From an uncultured Lachnospiraceae bacterium (GTDB lineage Bacteria; Bacillota; Clostridia; Lachnospirales; Lachnospiraceae): a stretch of 12,229 bases of DNA. Made by a program: the position numbers and the translations under genes. The notes beneath the pieces are model-generated. The model was given only the letters and a program-made list of their open reading frames with translations, did not search any database and was not told the DNA's origin. Shown here in pieces: positions 1-7,352 of the stretch; the first letter of the stretch is position 1, and each line of letters starts with the position of its first letter. The DNA is taken from contig CAMNGO010000044.1 of NCBI GenBank assembly GCA_946538445.1, forward strand, positions 1 to 12,229, in the 5' to 3' direction.

Positions 1-414
1 GGTCTCACCGATGGCTAATACGGAATATCCGTTAACCGTCCCGTCTGCCTGGATTCCAACTGTAAGCTGGATGTCCCCGCCGTAACCTTTTGATGTGGTC
101 ACATTGAAGATATATCCGAGAACACTGCCGGATGCGTCCTTAGCCTCCACAGCGGAGGAGATGACATCCCCTTGATGATCCTCGATCACATTTGGATACT
201 CTGCCAGTACGGCACTGGCGGCTTCCGTCGTAAATCCATCCACATCGGTGAATTCGGAAGCATCCGGGAACACGGCTTTGTAGGCAGCTTCCCTCGCTTT
301 GACTTCCTGCTGTGCGATGGGATCCTTGGTGATTCCGTACACGGCACCAAGGGCAATTCCTGCAACCAATGTGATGATTACAAGTTTCAAACAATCTGTA
401 ACTAATGCCTTCAT
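1..414 (-). CDS. rnfG: Rnf electron transport complex subunit G, N-terminal part (cut by window edge)
   Basis: RnfG is a membrane-anchored flavoprotein subunit of the Rnf complex. It carries a covalently bound FMN on the outer face of the membrane and passes electrons within the ferredoxin:NAD+ oxidoreductase. The 138 visible codons begin MKALVTDCLKLVIITLVAG, a single membrane anchor at about residues 8-27. A soluble region typical of the FMN-binding domain follows, including KGYGGDIQLTVGI and the last visible residues AIGET. That matches the family stretch usually continued as PG-LG. The family's Ser/Thr-Gly-Ala-Thr flavin attachment site would lie in the missing C-terminal part. The ATG overlaps the rnfD stop codon by one base (TAATG), and its ribosome binding site GGAGG lies inside the last codons of rnfD, so the two are translationally coupled. 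It is incomplete only because the window ends. Confidence 0.93.
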   Translation of the reverse strand, partial: MKALVTDCLKLVIITLVAGIALGAVYGITKDPIAQQEVKAREAAYKAVFPDASEFTDVDGFTTEAASAVLAEYPNVIEDHQGDVISSAVEAKDASGSVLGYIFNVTTSKGYGGDIQLTVGIQADGTVNGYSVLAIGET

Positions 415-1367
415 TAATTCTTACCTCCTTTCCCAAAAGCGGTAGGAGTCGTAAATCTTTCGATCAACGGAACTAAGAGATTACAGAAAATGATGGCGTA
501 GGATACACCTTCTGCGGAGCCTCCGAAGATACGGAAGATTCCTGTGAGCAGTCCCAGAAGGATACCGAATACGATCTGTCCTTTGGGAGTGATGGGGGAT
601 GTTACATAATCGGTAGCCATAAAGAATGCACCTAACATCAGACCGCCGCCACACAGATGCTGTGCCAGATATACAGCATCAAATCCATGTCCTCCGAAGA
701 GGAGTACAAAAATACTTAAAGTTGCAATATAACAAATCGGAATCCTCCAGCTGATGATTCCTTTGAAAATCAGATACAAGCCGCCAAGGATCAGAAGGAT
801 GGCAGAAGTTTCCCCGATGGTTCCCGGGGTAAGTCCCAGAAACATATCCTTGAGATTAACAGCCTGGCCTGCCTTTAAAGCAGCCAGAGGAGTTGCACCC
901 GTGGTGGCATCAAAAGTAGTTCCGAATCCCTTCACGGAAAAATCTGTCATCATGCCCGCAAAAGAAATCAGAAGAAAACAACGGGCTCCAAGGGCCGGAT
1001 TCATGAAGTTCTGCCCAAGTCCGCCAAAAAGCTGTTTTACAACGATGATGGCAAACACACCACCCAGCACCGGCATCCAGTAGGGGACTCCTGCCGGAAG
1101 ATTCATGGCCAGCAGAAGGCCGGTCAGCACTGCACTCATGTCACCAACCGTGATCTTCTTGTGCATAAAATACTGCCATGCATACTCGGAGATCACACAG
1201 GTGGCAATACTGAGTACTGTGAGGATAACTGCATTGACTCCGAAATTCCACCATCCAAATAATGTGGCCGGCAGCAGAGCAATGATCACATCCAGCATGA
1301 TACTGTGAGTAGAAGCCTTATCCCTTACATGAGGATTGGCTGATACGTTATAGAATTGTTCGTTCAT
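414..1367 (-). CDS. rnfD: Rnf electron transport complex subunit D (flavin-bearing membrane subunit)
   Basis: RnfD is an integral membrane subunit of the ion-translocating ferredoxin:NAD+ oxidoreductase and is homologous to NqrB. The 317-residue protein is highly hydrophobic with many membrane segments (for example about 25-40, 45-60, 95-112, 186-203, 212-226 and 262-282). The covalent flavin attachment motif is visible as TTGATPLAAL, with Thr159 the likely FMN-bearing residue. Other family landmarks are GGLGQNFMNPALGAR (about 115-129) and FFMATDYVTSPITPKG (about 248-263). Length is usual for the family. The ATG has a ribosome binding site of GAGGTGA type a few bases upstream. The gene begins 18 bases after rnfC and overlaps rnfG by one base, as expected for one operon. 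No damage is seen. Confidence 0.96.
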   Translation of the reverse strand: MNEQFYNVSANPHVRDKASTHSIMLDVIIALLPATLFGWWNFGVNAVILTVLSIATCVISEYAWQYFMHKKITVGDMSAVLTGLLLAMNLPAGVPYWMPVLGGVFAIIVVKQLFGGLGQNFMNPALGARCFLLISFAGMMTDFSVKGFGTTFDATTGATPLAALKAGQAVNLKDMFLGLTPGTIGETSAILLILGGLYLIFKGIISWRIPICYIATLSIFVLLFGGHGFDAVYLAQHLCGGGLMLGAFFMATDYVTSPITPKGQIVFGILLGLLTGIFRIFGGSAEGVSYAIIFCNLLVPLIERFTTPTAFGKGGKN

Positions 1368-1385
1368 TTTTCACCTCTCCTTATG

Positions 1386-2699
1386 TTATTTCTGACGTCT
1401 TCTGAGAGCCAGGGCTTCACGGCGACCTGTCTTCATGGACTGGGTTAATCTTCTCTTGGCCGGACAGATATAGGAGCAGCATCCGCATTCCACGCATTCA
1501 CAGCCATTCAGCTGATCAAACAAGGCAAAGTCTCCTTTGTCGGCGATCTCTGATAATCTGGTGGGCATCAATCCTGCCGGACAGACAGAGATACAGCGTC
1601 CGCAGCGGATACAATTGCCGGGCTCGCAGGCGGCAACCTCGTCCTTTGTCAGACATAATAAGGACGAAAAAGCTTTCTGACATGGTACATCCAGGCTGCT
1701 GAGGGCCATACCCATCATAGGGCCGCCGGATATCACTTTTTCCGGTCGTGTTTTAAACCCTCCTGCAGCATCCACGAGTTCAGCTGCGTTGGTTCCCGAC
1801 TTCACTTTGAAATTGCCGGGTTCGGCAATGGCATCTCCGGTGACAGTCACCACTCTCTCGTAAAGAGGTTTGCCCATGGTGACAGCTTCATGGATTGCGA
1901 TCACCGTTGCCACATTATCAACGATACAGCCTGCATCTGCCGGCAGCATACCGGAATTGATGGCCCTGCCGGTCACTGCGAAAATCAGGGAACGCTCTGC
2001 ACCCTGGGGGTATTTTGTTTTCAGAGCAGCCACCTCTATGCGCTCTTCTTCCTTGCACATCTCGGTCAGCTTCCGAATGGCTTCCGGCTTATTATCCTCG
2101 ATACCGATCACTCCCTTGGCAGCAGGGAACATGGACAGGATGATGTTTAACCCGGAAAGCAGATCTTCCGGTGTCTCCATCATCTGGCGATAATCCGCCG
2201 TGATGTAAGGTTCACACTCCGCTGCGTTCACGATGATATAATCAATCTTTTCCGGTTCCTTGGGGGAGAGTTTCACATGGGTAGGGAACCCGGCCCCGCC
2301 CAGGCCTACGATACCGGCCTCCTTGACTGCAGCCAGGATATTTTCCTTGGTCATGGTCTCCACCGGATGAAATTCAGCCTTTTTGTAGAAACCATCGTTC
2401 TCAATCACGATGCTATTGACCTTATTGCCTGAAACAGTCAGTCTTGGTTCAATCTTCAGAACCTTACCGGACACCGAACTGAAGATATTGGCGGACACAA
2501 AACCACCTGCTTCAGCAATCTTCTGACCAACTAATACATTGTCGCCTTTCTTCACACAGGCGACTGCCGGTGCACCGATGTGCTGGCTTAAAGGATAGAC
2601 CATCTCTCCCTGGGGTAAGTATTCCGTAATCGCTTTGTCCTTACTTAATTCTTTCCCGTCATAAGGATGAAGGCCGCCTTTAAATGTCAGTAATCCCAT
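1386..2699 (-). CDS. rnfC: Rnf electron transport complex subunit C (NADH-binding iron-sulfur subunit)
   Basis: RnfC is the peripheral cytoplasmic subunit that binds NAD(H) and FMN and receives electrons through two [4Fe-4S] clusters. The 437-residue protein has the N-terminal biotinyl-like/SLBB-type region starting MGLLTFKGGLHPYDGKE. The glycine-rich nucleotide site GLGGAGFPTH is at 132-141, followed by NAAECEPYITAD (158-169). Two ferredoxin-type cluster motifs sit near the C-terminus: Cys363, 366, 369, 373 (CIRCGRCISVCP) and Cys402, 405, 408, 412 (CVECGCCSYICP). The length matches the short clostridial form, which lacks the long Ala/Lys-rich C-terminal extension of proteobacterial RnfC. The ATG is preceded by AGAAGG with an A-rich spacer. 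It is the first gene of the rnf operon, behind the promoter at 2767-2795. Confidence 0.97.
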   Translation of the reverse strand: MGLLTFKGGLHPYDGKELSKDKAITEYLPQGEMVYPLSQHIGAPAVACVKKGDNVLVGQKIAEAGGFVSANIFSSVSGKVLKIEPRLTVSGNKVNSIVIENDGFYKKAEFHPVETMTKENILAAVKEAGIVGLGGAGFPTHVKLSPKEPEKIDYIIVNAAECEPYITADYRQMMETPEDLLSGLNIILSMFPAAKGVIGIEDNKPEAIRKLTEMCKEEERIEVAALKTKYPQGAERSLIFAVTGRAINSGMLPADAGCIVDNVATVIAIHEAVTMGKPLYERVVTVTGDAIAEPGNFKVKSGTNAAELVDAAGGFKTRPEKVISGGPMMGMALSSLDVPCQKAFSSLLCLTKDEVAACEPGNCIRCGRCISVCPAGLMPTRLSEIADKGDFALFDQLNGCECVECGCCSYICPAKRRLTQSMKTGRREALALRRRQK

Positions 2700-2730
2700 T
2701 TTTTTACCTTCTTTCTCAACTTTATGCTTT

Positions 2731-2760
2731 AATATATATAAAAACTACATAGGTTGTCAC
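2731..2760 (-). promoter_or_regulatory. Possible second promoter for the rnf operon
   Basis: Just downstream of the first promoter the minus strand reads GTGACA (2755-2760). A run of alternating TA follows at 2731-2740 and offers TATATA at 16-base spacing or TATATT at 18-base spacing. The AT-rich run could produce this by chance, so this is a secondary candidate only. Confidence 0.3.
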
Positions 2761-2766
2761 TTCAAT

Positions 2767-2795
2767 ATAATAAAGGAAATACGCTGTAAAATCAA
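2767..2795 (-). promoter_or_regulatory. Sigma-A-type promoter for the rnf operon
   Basis: On the minus strand, TTGATT (-35, at 2790-2795) and TATTAT (-10, at 2767-2772) are separated by exactly 17 bases. Transcription would start near 2760, giving an untranslated leader of about 60 bases before rnfC. The -35 element lies within the 3' arm of the hairpin that closes the preceding gene block. Confidence 0.7.
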
Positions 2796-2807
2796 GAATC
2801 TCTTGAT
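2788..2807 (-). terminator. Weak hairpin terminator after the NusG-domain gene
   Basis: On the minus strand ATCAAGA and TCTTGAT form a perfect 7-bp stem around a GAT loop (2791-2807), followed by a short T run. The hairpin begins 6 bases after the stop codon of the NusG-domain gene. Only two of the seven pairs are G-C and the T run is short, so termination may be leaky and allow read-through into rnf. Confidence 0.45.
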
Positions 2808-2813
2808 ATTATG

Positions 2814-3212
2814 TCACTTGCTGACAGCATCCAACCCGCCGGAGGATTCTTCCTGGTCCGGGATAACCTCAACCACCAGTTTATGAGGAAGACATACGAT
2901 GGTTTCCCCACGGAACCGAACCGGACGATGATTTACACAGATCTGATCCGGACAATCTGCCTCCGTCATATCTGCCTTTCCATCCCGGATGATTAAAGTG
3001 CTGACAAAATCCTCTCCGCGGATCATGACCGTCTGCTCTTGTGCCAAAGGATAATTCCCGTACACTTTCCCATCAATCCTGATCTGGACAACAGTCCCCT
3101 CCTTGCGACCTGATCTGACGGCAAGCAGGGCAATAAGTGCCAGCAGACAAAAGACCAGAATCAGTATCAGATCTCGCTTTATCTTAATTAAATCCGATCC
3201 ATTTCCGGGCAA
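2814..3212 (-). CDS. NusG domain II-containing small membrane-anchored protein
   Basis: This is a 132-residue protein with a short basic N-terminus (KIKRD), one membrane segment at about 15-32, and a domain resembling NusG domain II. Family landmarks are the strand region VVQIRIDGKVYGNYPL, the Cys87/Cys92 pair in DCPDQIC, and GETIVCLPHKLVVEV with Cys107. The molecular role of this family is not established. Such proteins are often found in Clostridia near genes for the Rnf complex, FMN transferase and small transporters, and here rnfC is next downstream. I chose a TTG start at 3212 because a GGAGG site (3221-3225) stands 8 bases before it. An in-frame ATG at 3254 and another TTG at 3266 have poorer sites. 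With this start the gene overlaps the end of the glycosyltransferase gene by 29 bases in another frame, suggesting translational coupling. It has no link to the transcription factor role of true NusG. Confidence 0.82.
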   Translation of the reverse strand: MPGNGSDLIKIKRDLILILVFCLLALIALLAVRSGRKEGTVVQIRIDGKVYGNYPLAQEQTVMIRGEDFVSTLIIRDGKADMTEADCPDQICVNHRPVRFRGETIVCLPHKLVVEVIPDQEESSGGLDAVSK

Positions 3213-4206
3213 TCTTATATCCTCCCATTGTGAGCATCCGTTTAAACTTTCCATGAGAACCTGCAAGGTTCCCTAAAAGCGAGCGTTTGAACTTCCGGTA
3301 AGCAGCCGGGGATTTCTTACGCAGATAAGCCCATAATCTGGCTTTCTCCCGGTCTGCTTCCTCCGTGTTGATCTTCATGAGCATCACTGAGCTGACCAGG
3401 GTGATGGTGCTGAGATAGTGCAGCATATAGTTCTCCAGTTTTTTGCAGGAGAAAGAGCCCTCATGTTTTGCAAAAGTATCGATCATGATCTTATTTACCC
3501 GAATCTGCTGATCGATCCTTGACATCATGACCTTCTCATTTACAGACTGATCCTCACGACCGATATAGTAGCGATAAAAATCCACATCCAGATAATACAT
3601 TTTTCTAAGATAAGGCAGTGGCCAATAGACAAATACATTATCTACATAAAAAGTGTGCTTGGGAAGTTCGAACCCGCAGTCCCTGAGCAGCTGGGTCCTG
3701 TAGATGACCGAGTGCATCAGGATATTCTGAGTTGCTTTGAATCTGCCCACTTCTTCCCAGCTGAAATACTGGTTTTGCGGAAGGATGGAGCGGTACTCGA
3801 TCACTTTTTTATGCTTCACTCCCTGTTTTTCATACACATAATTGGAAAACAAAGCATCCAAGGGCTCCTCTTCCCCGGCTGCCTCTTTCAGAAAAGCCAG
3901 GATCTGTTTATAGGCGTCCGGCGCCACCCAGTCATCACTGTCCACCACTTTATAAAACATACCGGTTGCATGGCGAAGTCCGGCATTGACCGCTTCCCCG
4001 TGTCCGCCGTTTTCCTGATGGATTGCCCGGACGATACCGGGAAAAGCTGCCTCGTATTCATCCGCGATGGCTGCCGTATTATCTTTCGACCCGTCATCTA
4101 CGATCAGAATCTCCACATCTTCCCCTCCGGGGATAAGGCTTTCAATACAGTTCCTCATGTAATCCTGGGAATTATAGCTGGGGATAGCAATGGAAAGTAT
4201 CTTCAT
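3184..4206 (-). CDS. Family 2 glycosyltransferase
   Basis: This is a 340-residue protein with an N-terminal GT-A fold typical of glycosyltransferase family 2, enzymes that transfer sugars from nucleotide-sugar donors. Visible motifs are SIAIPSYNSQDYMRNCIESL at the start, ILIVDDGSKDNT (33-44) for nucleotide binding, HQENGGHGEAVNAGL (63-77), and the metal-binding DSDDW at 89-93. No membrane segment is apparent, so it is probably cytoplasmic or membrane-associated. It may act on a cell-surface polysaccharide or glycolipid, but donor and acceptor cannot be read from the sequence. The frame is open upstream to 4245. The ATG at 4206 is clearly the start, because AAGGAG stands 6 bases before it and the family motif begins immediately. 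It follows purA after a strong hairpin, with no obvious promoter of its own, and overlaps the NusG-domain gene at its end. Confidence 0.92.
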   Translation of the reverse strand: MKILSIAIPSYNSQDYMRNCIESLIPGGEDVEILIVDDGSKDNTAAIADEYEAAFPGIVRAIHQENGGHGEAVNAGLRHATGMFYKVVDSDDWVAPDAYKQILAFLKEAAGEEEPLDALFSNYVYEKQGVKHKKVIEYRSILPQNQYFSWEEVGRFKATQNILMHSVIYRTQLLRDCGFELPKHTFYVDNVFVYWPLPYLRKMYYLDVDFYRYYIGREDQSVNEKVMMSRIDQQIRVNKIMIDTFAKHEGSFSCKKLENYMLHYLSTITLVSSVMLMKINTEEADREKARLWAYLRKKSPAAYRKFKRSLLGNLAGSHGKFKRMLTMGGYKIARKWIGFN

Positions 4207-4219
4207 ATAAATCTCCTTC

Positions 4220-4231
4220 TTACACGTGTAA
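4220..4231. promoter_or_regulatory. Perfect 12-bp palindrome before the glycosyltransferase ribosome binding site
   Basis: TTACACGTGTAA is a perfect 12-base inverted repeat with no spacer, ending one base from the AAGGAG ribosome binding site of the glycosyltransferase gene. It could be an operator or chance symmetry; no known regulator is assigned. Confidence 0.3.
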
Positions 4232-4233
4232 TA

Positions 4234-4275
4234 AGGCTGCCACATGGTTTTCTCTTTGAAACCATGCAGCAGCCT
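4234..4275 (-). terminator. Strong hairpin between purA and the glycosyltransferase gene
   Basis: On the minus strand, arms starting AGGCTGC and ending GCAGCCT pair over about 17 positions, with two G-T wobbles, around an A-rich loop of about 8 bases. It lies 19 bases after the purA stop codon, as expected for an intrinsic terminator. The tail (TTATTACAC) is not a clean T run, so termination may be partial. Because I see no promoter between the hairpin and the next start codon, it may work as an attenuator or mRNA-stabilising element instead. Confidence 0.6.
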
Positions 4276-4294
4276 GTCTCATTAAAATGTTTAT

Positions 4295-5572
4295 CTAACG
4301 ATAGATAATCTCATCACGGCCGGGTCCGTTGGAGACCATAGTGATAGGATATCCAATCTCTTTTTCAATGAATTCAATATAATTTCTGCAGTTCTCTGGC
4401 AGATCCTCATACTTTCGTATTCCGCGGATATCACATTTCCATCCCGGAAGGACCTTCAATACCGGTTTTGCCTGCTCAAGTTTATAAGCCACAGGGAAAT
4501 CAGTGGTCACTTCGCCGTCGATCTCATAGCCGACACATACCGGAATCTCATCAAGATATCCCAGCACATCCACAACAGTGAAGGCCACATCGGTTGTGCC
4601 CTGAAGACGGCAGCCATATTTGGAGGCGACACAGTCAAACCAGCCCATACGTCTTGGTCTGCCCGTGGTGGCACCAAACTCTCCTCCGTCTCCTCCCCGA
4701 ACACGCAGTTCCTGAGCTTCTTCTCCGAATATTTCACTGACAAATGCGCCGGCACCGACAGCACTGCTGTAAGCTTTCACCACTGTCACAATCTTTTCGA
4801 TGGCGTAAGGAGGTATCCCTGCCCCGATTGCACCGTAAGCTGCCAGAGTGGAGGAAGAAGTAACCATCGGATAAATACCATGATCCGGATCTTTCAGAGT
4901 GCCAAGCTGCCCTTCCAGAAGGATTGTCTTCCCGTCTTTGAGAGCCTGATGAAGAAATGCTGACACATCACAGACAAAAGGTTCCACCATCTCTTTGTAT
5001 TCCATCAATGTGCGGAAAATATCCTCTTCCACCAGAAGGGGTTTGTGATAAAGGTGCTCCAGAAGGACATTCTTCTGGGCAATGACCCGGGAAATCTTCT
5101 CTTTCAGCAGTTCCGGATCCATAAAAAGTTCACTAACCTGGAAACCGATCTTGGCATATTTGTCAGAATAAAAAGGAGCGATCCCTGATTTGGTTGACCC
5201 GAAAGATTTACCTCCCAGGCGCTCCTCCTCATATTGATCAAACAGGATATGGTACGGCATCACCATCTGAGCGCGGTCAGAAACAAGAATCTTTGGTCTG
5301 GGCACACCTTTGGAGACAATTTCATTTACCTCATTAAAAAGTACTGGTATGTTAAGGGCAACGCCATTGCCGATCACGCTGGTTGTATGTTCATAAAAAA
5401 CACCGGATGGCAATGTGTGCAGTGCAAACTTACCGTAATTGTTGATGATAGTGTGGCCGGCATTGGCACCACCCTGAAATCTGACAATAATATCTGAGTT
5501 CTCGGCAAGCATATCTGTGATCTTGCCCTTTCCCTCATCGCCCCAGTTTGCTCCGACGATCGCTTTTACCAT
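4295..5572 (-). CDS. purA: Adenylosuccinate synthase
   Basis: PurA joins IMP and aspartate using GTP to make adenylosuccinate, the first committed step of AMP synthesis in the cytoplasm. The 425-residue protein is full length for the family. The N-terminal signature GANWGDEGKGK (7-17) contains catalytic Asp12 and the phosphate-binding glycine loop. His40 in RFQGGANAGHT matches the family's catalytic histidine. Further landmarks are SFGSTKSGIAPFYSDKYAK, LLEGQLGTLKDPDHG, FGATTGRPRRMGWFD, and the C-terminal NGPGRDEII guanine-binding segment. The ATG has GGAGG 8 bases upstream, and a promoter stands at 5631-5659. The partner enzyme purB is 1.8 kb upstream on the same strand, separated by the flippase gene. 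No PurR-type box or purine riboswitch was seen in the leader of about 50 bases. Confidence 0.98.
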   Translation of the reverse strand: MVKAIVGANWGDEGKGKITDMLAENSDIIVRFQGGANAGHTIINNYGKFALHTLPSGVFYEHTTSVIGNGVALNIPVLFNEVNEIVSKGVPRPKILVSDRAQMVMPYHILFDQYEEERLGGKSFGSTKSGIAPFYSDKYAKIGFQVSELFMDPELLKEKISRVIAQKNVLLEHLYHKPLLVEEDIFRTLMEYKEMVEPFVCDVSAFLHQALKDGKTILLEGQLGTLKDPDHGIYPMVTSSSTLAAYGAIGAGIPPYAIEKIVTVVKAYSSAVGAGAFVSEIFGEEAQELRVRGGDGGEFGATTGRPRRMGWFDCVASKYGCRLQGTTDVAFTVVDVLGYLDEIPVCVGYEIDGEVTTDFPVAYKLEQAKPVLKVLPGWKCDIRGIRKYEDLPENCRNYIEFIEKEIGYPITMVSNGPGRDEIIYR

Positions 5573-5630
5573 ATCTATATCCTCCTGGTTAAAAACAACA
5601 AATCTACAAAACAGTATCTCACAAAAATTT

Positions 5631-5659
5631 ATTATAACGGATTATCATAAATAAGTAAA
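5631..5659 (-). promoter_or_regulatory. Sigma-A-type promoter for purA
   Basis: On the minus strand a perfect TATAAT (-10, 5631-5636) lies 17 bases after TTTACT (-35, 5654-5659; four of six matches to consensus). Transcription would start near 5624. The promoter begins 3 bases past the flippase stop codon, so purA can be expressed independently of the purB-flippase unit. Confidence 0.7.
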
Positions 5660-5662
5660 GTG

Positions 5663-7333
5663 TTAAAGTAATCCAAACCTCCTGGCCAAGCCGACAAGGG
5701 AACCGCCTTTCGGGAAATTTCTGAGCTCTTCTTCCGAGACACCGCCCAGTTTCACTTCAACTACAAAGTAGACGATCACTGCAAATGCTACAGCCAGCAT
5801 CATGCATACCAGGATGATCAGTCTCAGGGGAAGCAAGTCAGCGAACGCAAGATAGCTGATCTGATACAGTCCCTGATAAAACAGATAACAGAATGCCCCC
5901 ATCACCAGGGCACTGACTGCAGGAATCAGAAAAGTCTTCCTGATCTCCTGCCGGTATTTCAGGAATTTTCTGACACTAAAGCTGTTCAACAGACACATCA
6001 TAAATGAGTAAAAACATGTGGCTGCAACCAAGGCATAGAGGTCCAGGCCGGTAAAGTACAGCAGGGCTGCCAGAAGGATAACCTGAAGAAGTAAGGAGAA
6101 AGCGGCATTGCGAAGTGGAATATTCACTTTACCAATCCCCTGCAGCACTCCGTTTGAAACCGTGGAAAGACTGTAAAAGACCACACAGATACATCCGGCT
6201 CTTAGTATATTGATCGCAATTCGTATGGTCGCTCTTTGCGGAAACAAAACCTGCATGCCCGGACAGGCCAGCACACATAGTCCAACTGCTGCCGGTATGC
6301 TGATCATCATGGTGAAATGAATGGCTTCCTTCACCTTCTCCCCGCACTTTTTGTAGTTACCCAATGTATAATTTCCGGAAACAGCAGGAATCATGGCCGT
6401 GGACATAGAATTGGCCAGGGCCACCGGAACATTGACCAGCACCCAGAATTTACCGGAGAATACCCCATATAAAGAAGCTGCCTGCCTGCTGTCCATCCCC
6501 CGGAAGTCCATGACATCTATGAAAACCGTCTGGTTGATCACGGTGCTGATATTGTAGACAAAGGTGCTAAGTATCACCGGAGTCACCATCAGCAGGATCA
6601 CAAGGAAGAGACTTCCTGTGGGGGTGTTGACCCCTGATGTGTCATGCATCCTGCGTTTCTTGAAGTAGGGAGCGTTGGACAGATAGAGGACCAACATGAA
6701 GACCAGACCGGTGATCACTCCCGCAACGATACCTGCCGCAGAACCCATAGCGCCAAACACAGGAACCTTCCGATCATCATTGCCCGCAAACAATCGAATG
6801 AACAGGACAGCGGCACCGATACTTACAATGGCGTTCATGATCTGTTCTATGATCTGGGAAGCAGAAGTGGGCACCATGCTGCCATGGGCCTGAAAATATC
6901 CTCGGAATACCCCAAGAAATCCTGAAATGAATATGGCGGGAGCAAGGATCCTGAGAACAGGAATCGCATTGCTCTGATTCTCCGGAATCAGATATTGTGC
7001 CCCGAAGAAGGTGACACCCATTCCGATGGTTCCCACGATCAGTACATAAAGCAGAGCACATCGAAAGACCTTATGGGCATCTCTGTATTGTCTGAGGGCC
7101 AGTTTCCCGGAAACGACCTTGGATACTGCCATGGGAATACTGTAGGATGAGATCAGGAGGATCATGGTGTAGATATTTACCGCGATACTGTAATACCCGT
7201 TTCCCTCATCTCCGATGATACTTGTGACGGGACTGCGGTACAACACACCGATGATCCGTGTGATGATCCCGGCCACCATAAGTATGGAGGCCTGGGTCAG
7301 TATATTTTCTTCTTTTTTATCATTCTGTCTCAA
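5663..7333 (-). CDS. MurJ-like lipid-linked sugar flippase (SpoVB/YtgP family, MOP superfamily)
   Basis: This 556-residue integral membrane protein has roughly 14 hydrophobic segments. It belongs to the multidrug/oligosaccharidyl-lipid/polysaccharide superfamily. The N-terminus (TRIIGVLYRSPVTSIIGDEG, then NGYYSIAVNIYT) and the segment GYFQAHGSMVPTSASQIIEQ are characteristic of the SpoVB/YtgP branch. Bacillus YtgP (MurJ) flips lipid II, while SpoVB is its sporulation-related paralogue. Length fits YtgP. Lipid II transport is the likely role, but another undecaprenyl-linked glycan is possible because Clostridia often carry several paralogues. The start is TTG at 7333, with AGGTG 7 bases upstream; the first in-frame ATG would remove part of the N-terminal region. 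It lies 19 bases after purB with no promoter or terminator between, so the two are probably co-transcribed. Confidence 0.9.
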   Translation of the reverse strand: MRQNDKKEENILTQASILMVAGIITRIIGVLYRSPVTSIIGDEGNGYYSIAVNIYTMILLISSYSIPMAVSKVVSGKLALRQYRDAHKVFRCALLYVLIVGTIGMGVTFFGAQYLIPENQSNAIPVLRILAPAIFISGFLGVFRGYFQAHGSMVPTSASQIIEQIMNAIVSIGAAVLFIRLFAGNDDRKVPVFGAMGSAAGIVAGVITGLVFMLVLYLSNAPYFKKRRMHDTSGVNTPTGSLFLVILLMVTPVILSTFVYNISTVINQTVFIDVMDFRGMDSRQAASLYGVFSGKFWVLVNVPVALANSMSTAMIPAVSGNYTLGNYKKCGEKVKEAIHFTMMISIPAAVGLCVLACPGMQVLFPQRATIRIAINILRAGCICVVFYSLSTVSNGVLQGIGKVNIPLRNAAFSLLLQVILLAALLYFTGLDLYALVAATCFYSFMMCLLNSFSVRKFLKYRQEIRKTFLIPAVSALVMGAFCYLFYQGLYQISYLAFADLLPLRLIILVCMMLAVAFAVIVYFVVEVKLGGVSEEELRNFPKGGSLVGLARRFGLL

Positions 7334-7352
7334 ATTAATTCACCTGATTCTA

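Noticed and set aside
2700..2813. Rex-type redox operator before rnfC
   Set aside because: No TTGTGA/TCACAA inverted repeat is present; only a partial half-site-like TTGTCAC is seen.
3213..3266. Start of the NusG-domain protein at the TTG at 3266 or the ATG at 3254
   Set aside because: Both have poor ribosome binding sites and add residues encoded deep inside the glycosyltransferase gene; the TTG at 3212 has GGAGG at ideal spacing. The ATG at 3254 remains possible.
4207..4245. Extended N-terminus of the glycosyltransferase from 4245
   Set aside because: The added 13 residues run through the palindrome, the ribosome binding site and part of the hairpin; the ATG at 4206 begins directly with the family motif.
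3655..4308. 217-codon open frame on the plus strand opposite the glycosyltransferase gene
   Set aside because: It is antisense to a clear family 2 glycosyltransferase with intact motifs, and its translation resembles no family I recognise.
5573..5662. Purine riboswitch or PurR box ahead of purA
   Set aside because: The leader of about 50 bases is too short for a purine riboswitch aptamer, and no CCGAAC-type PurR box is visible.
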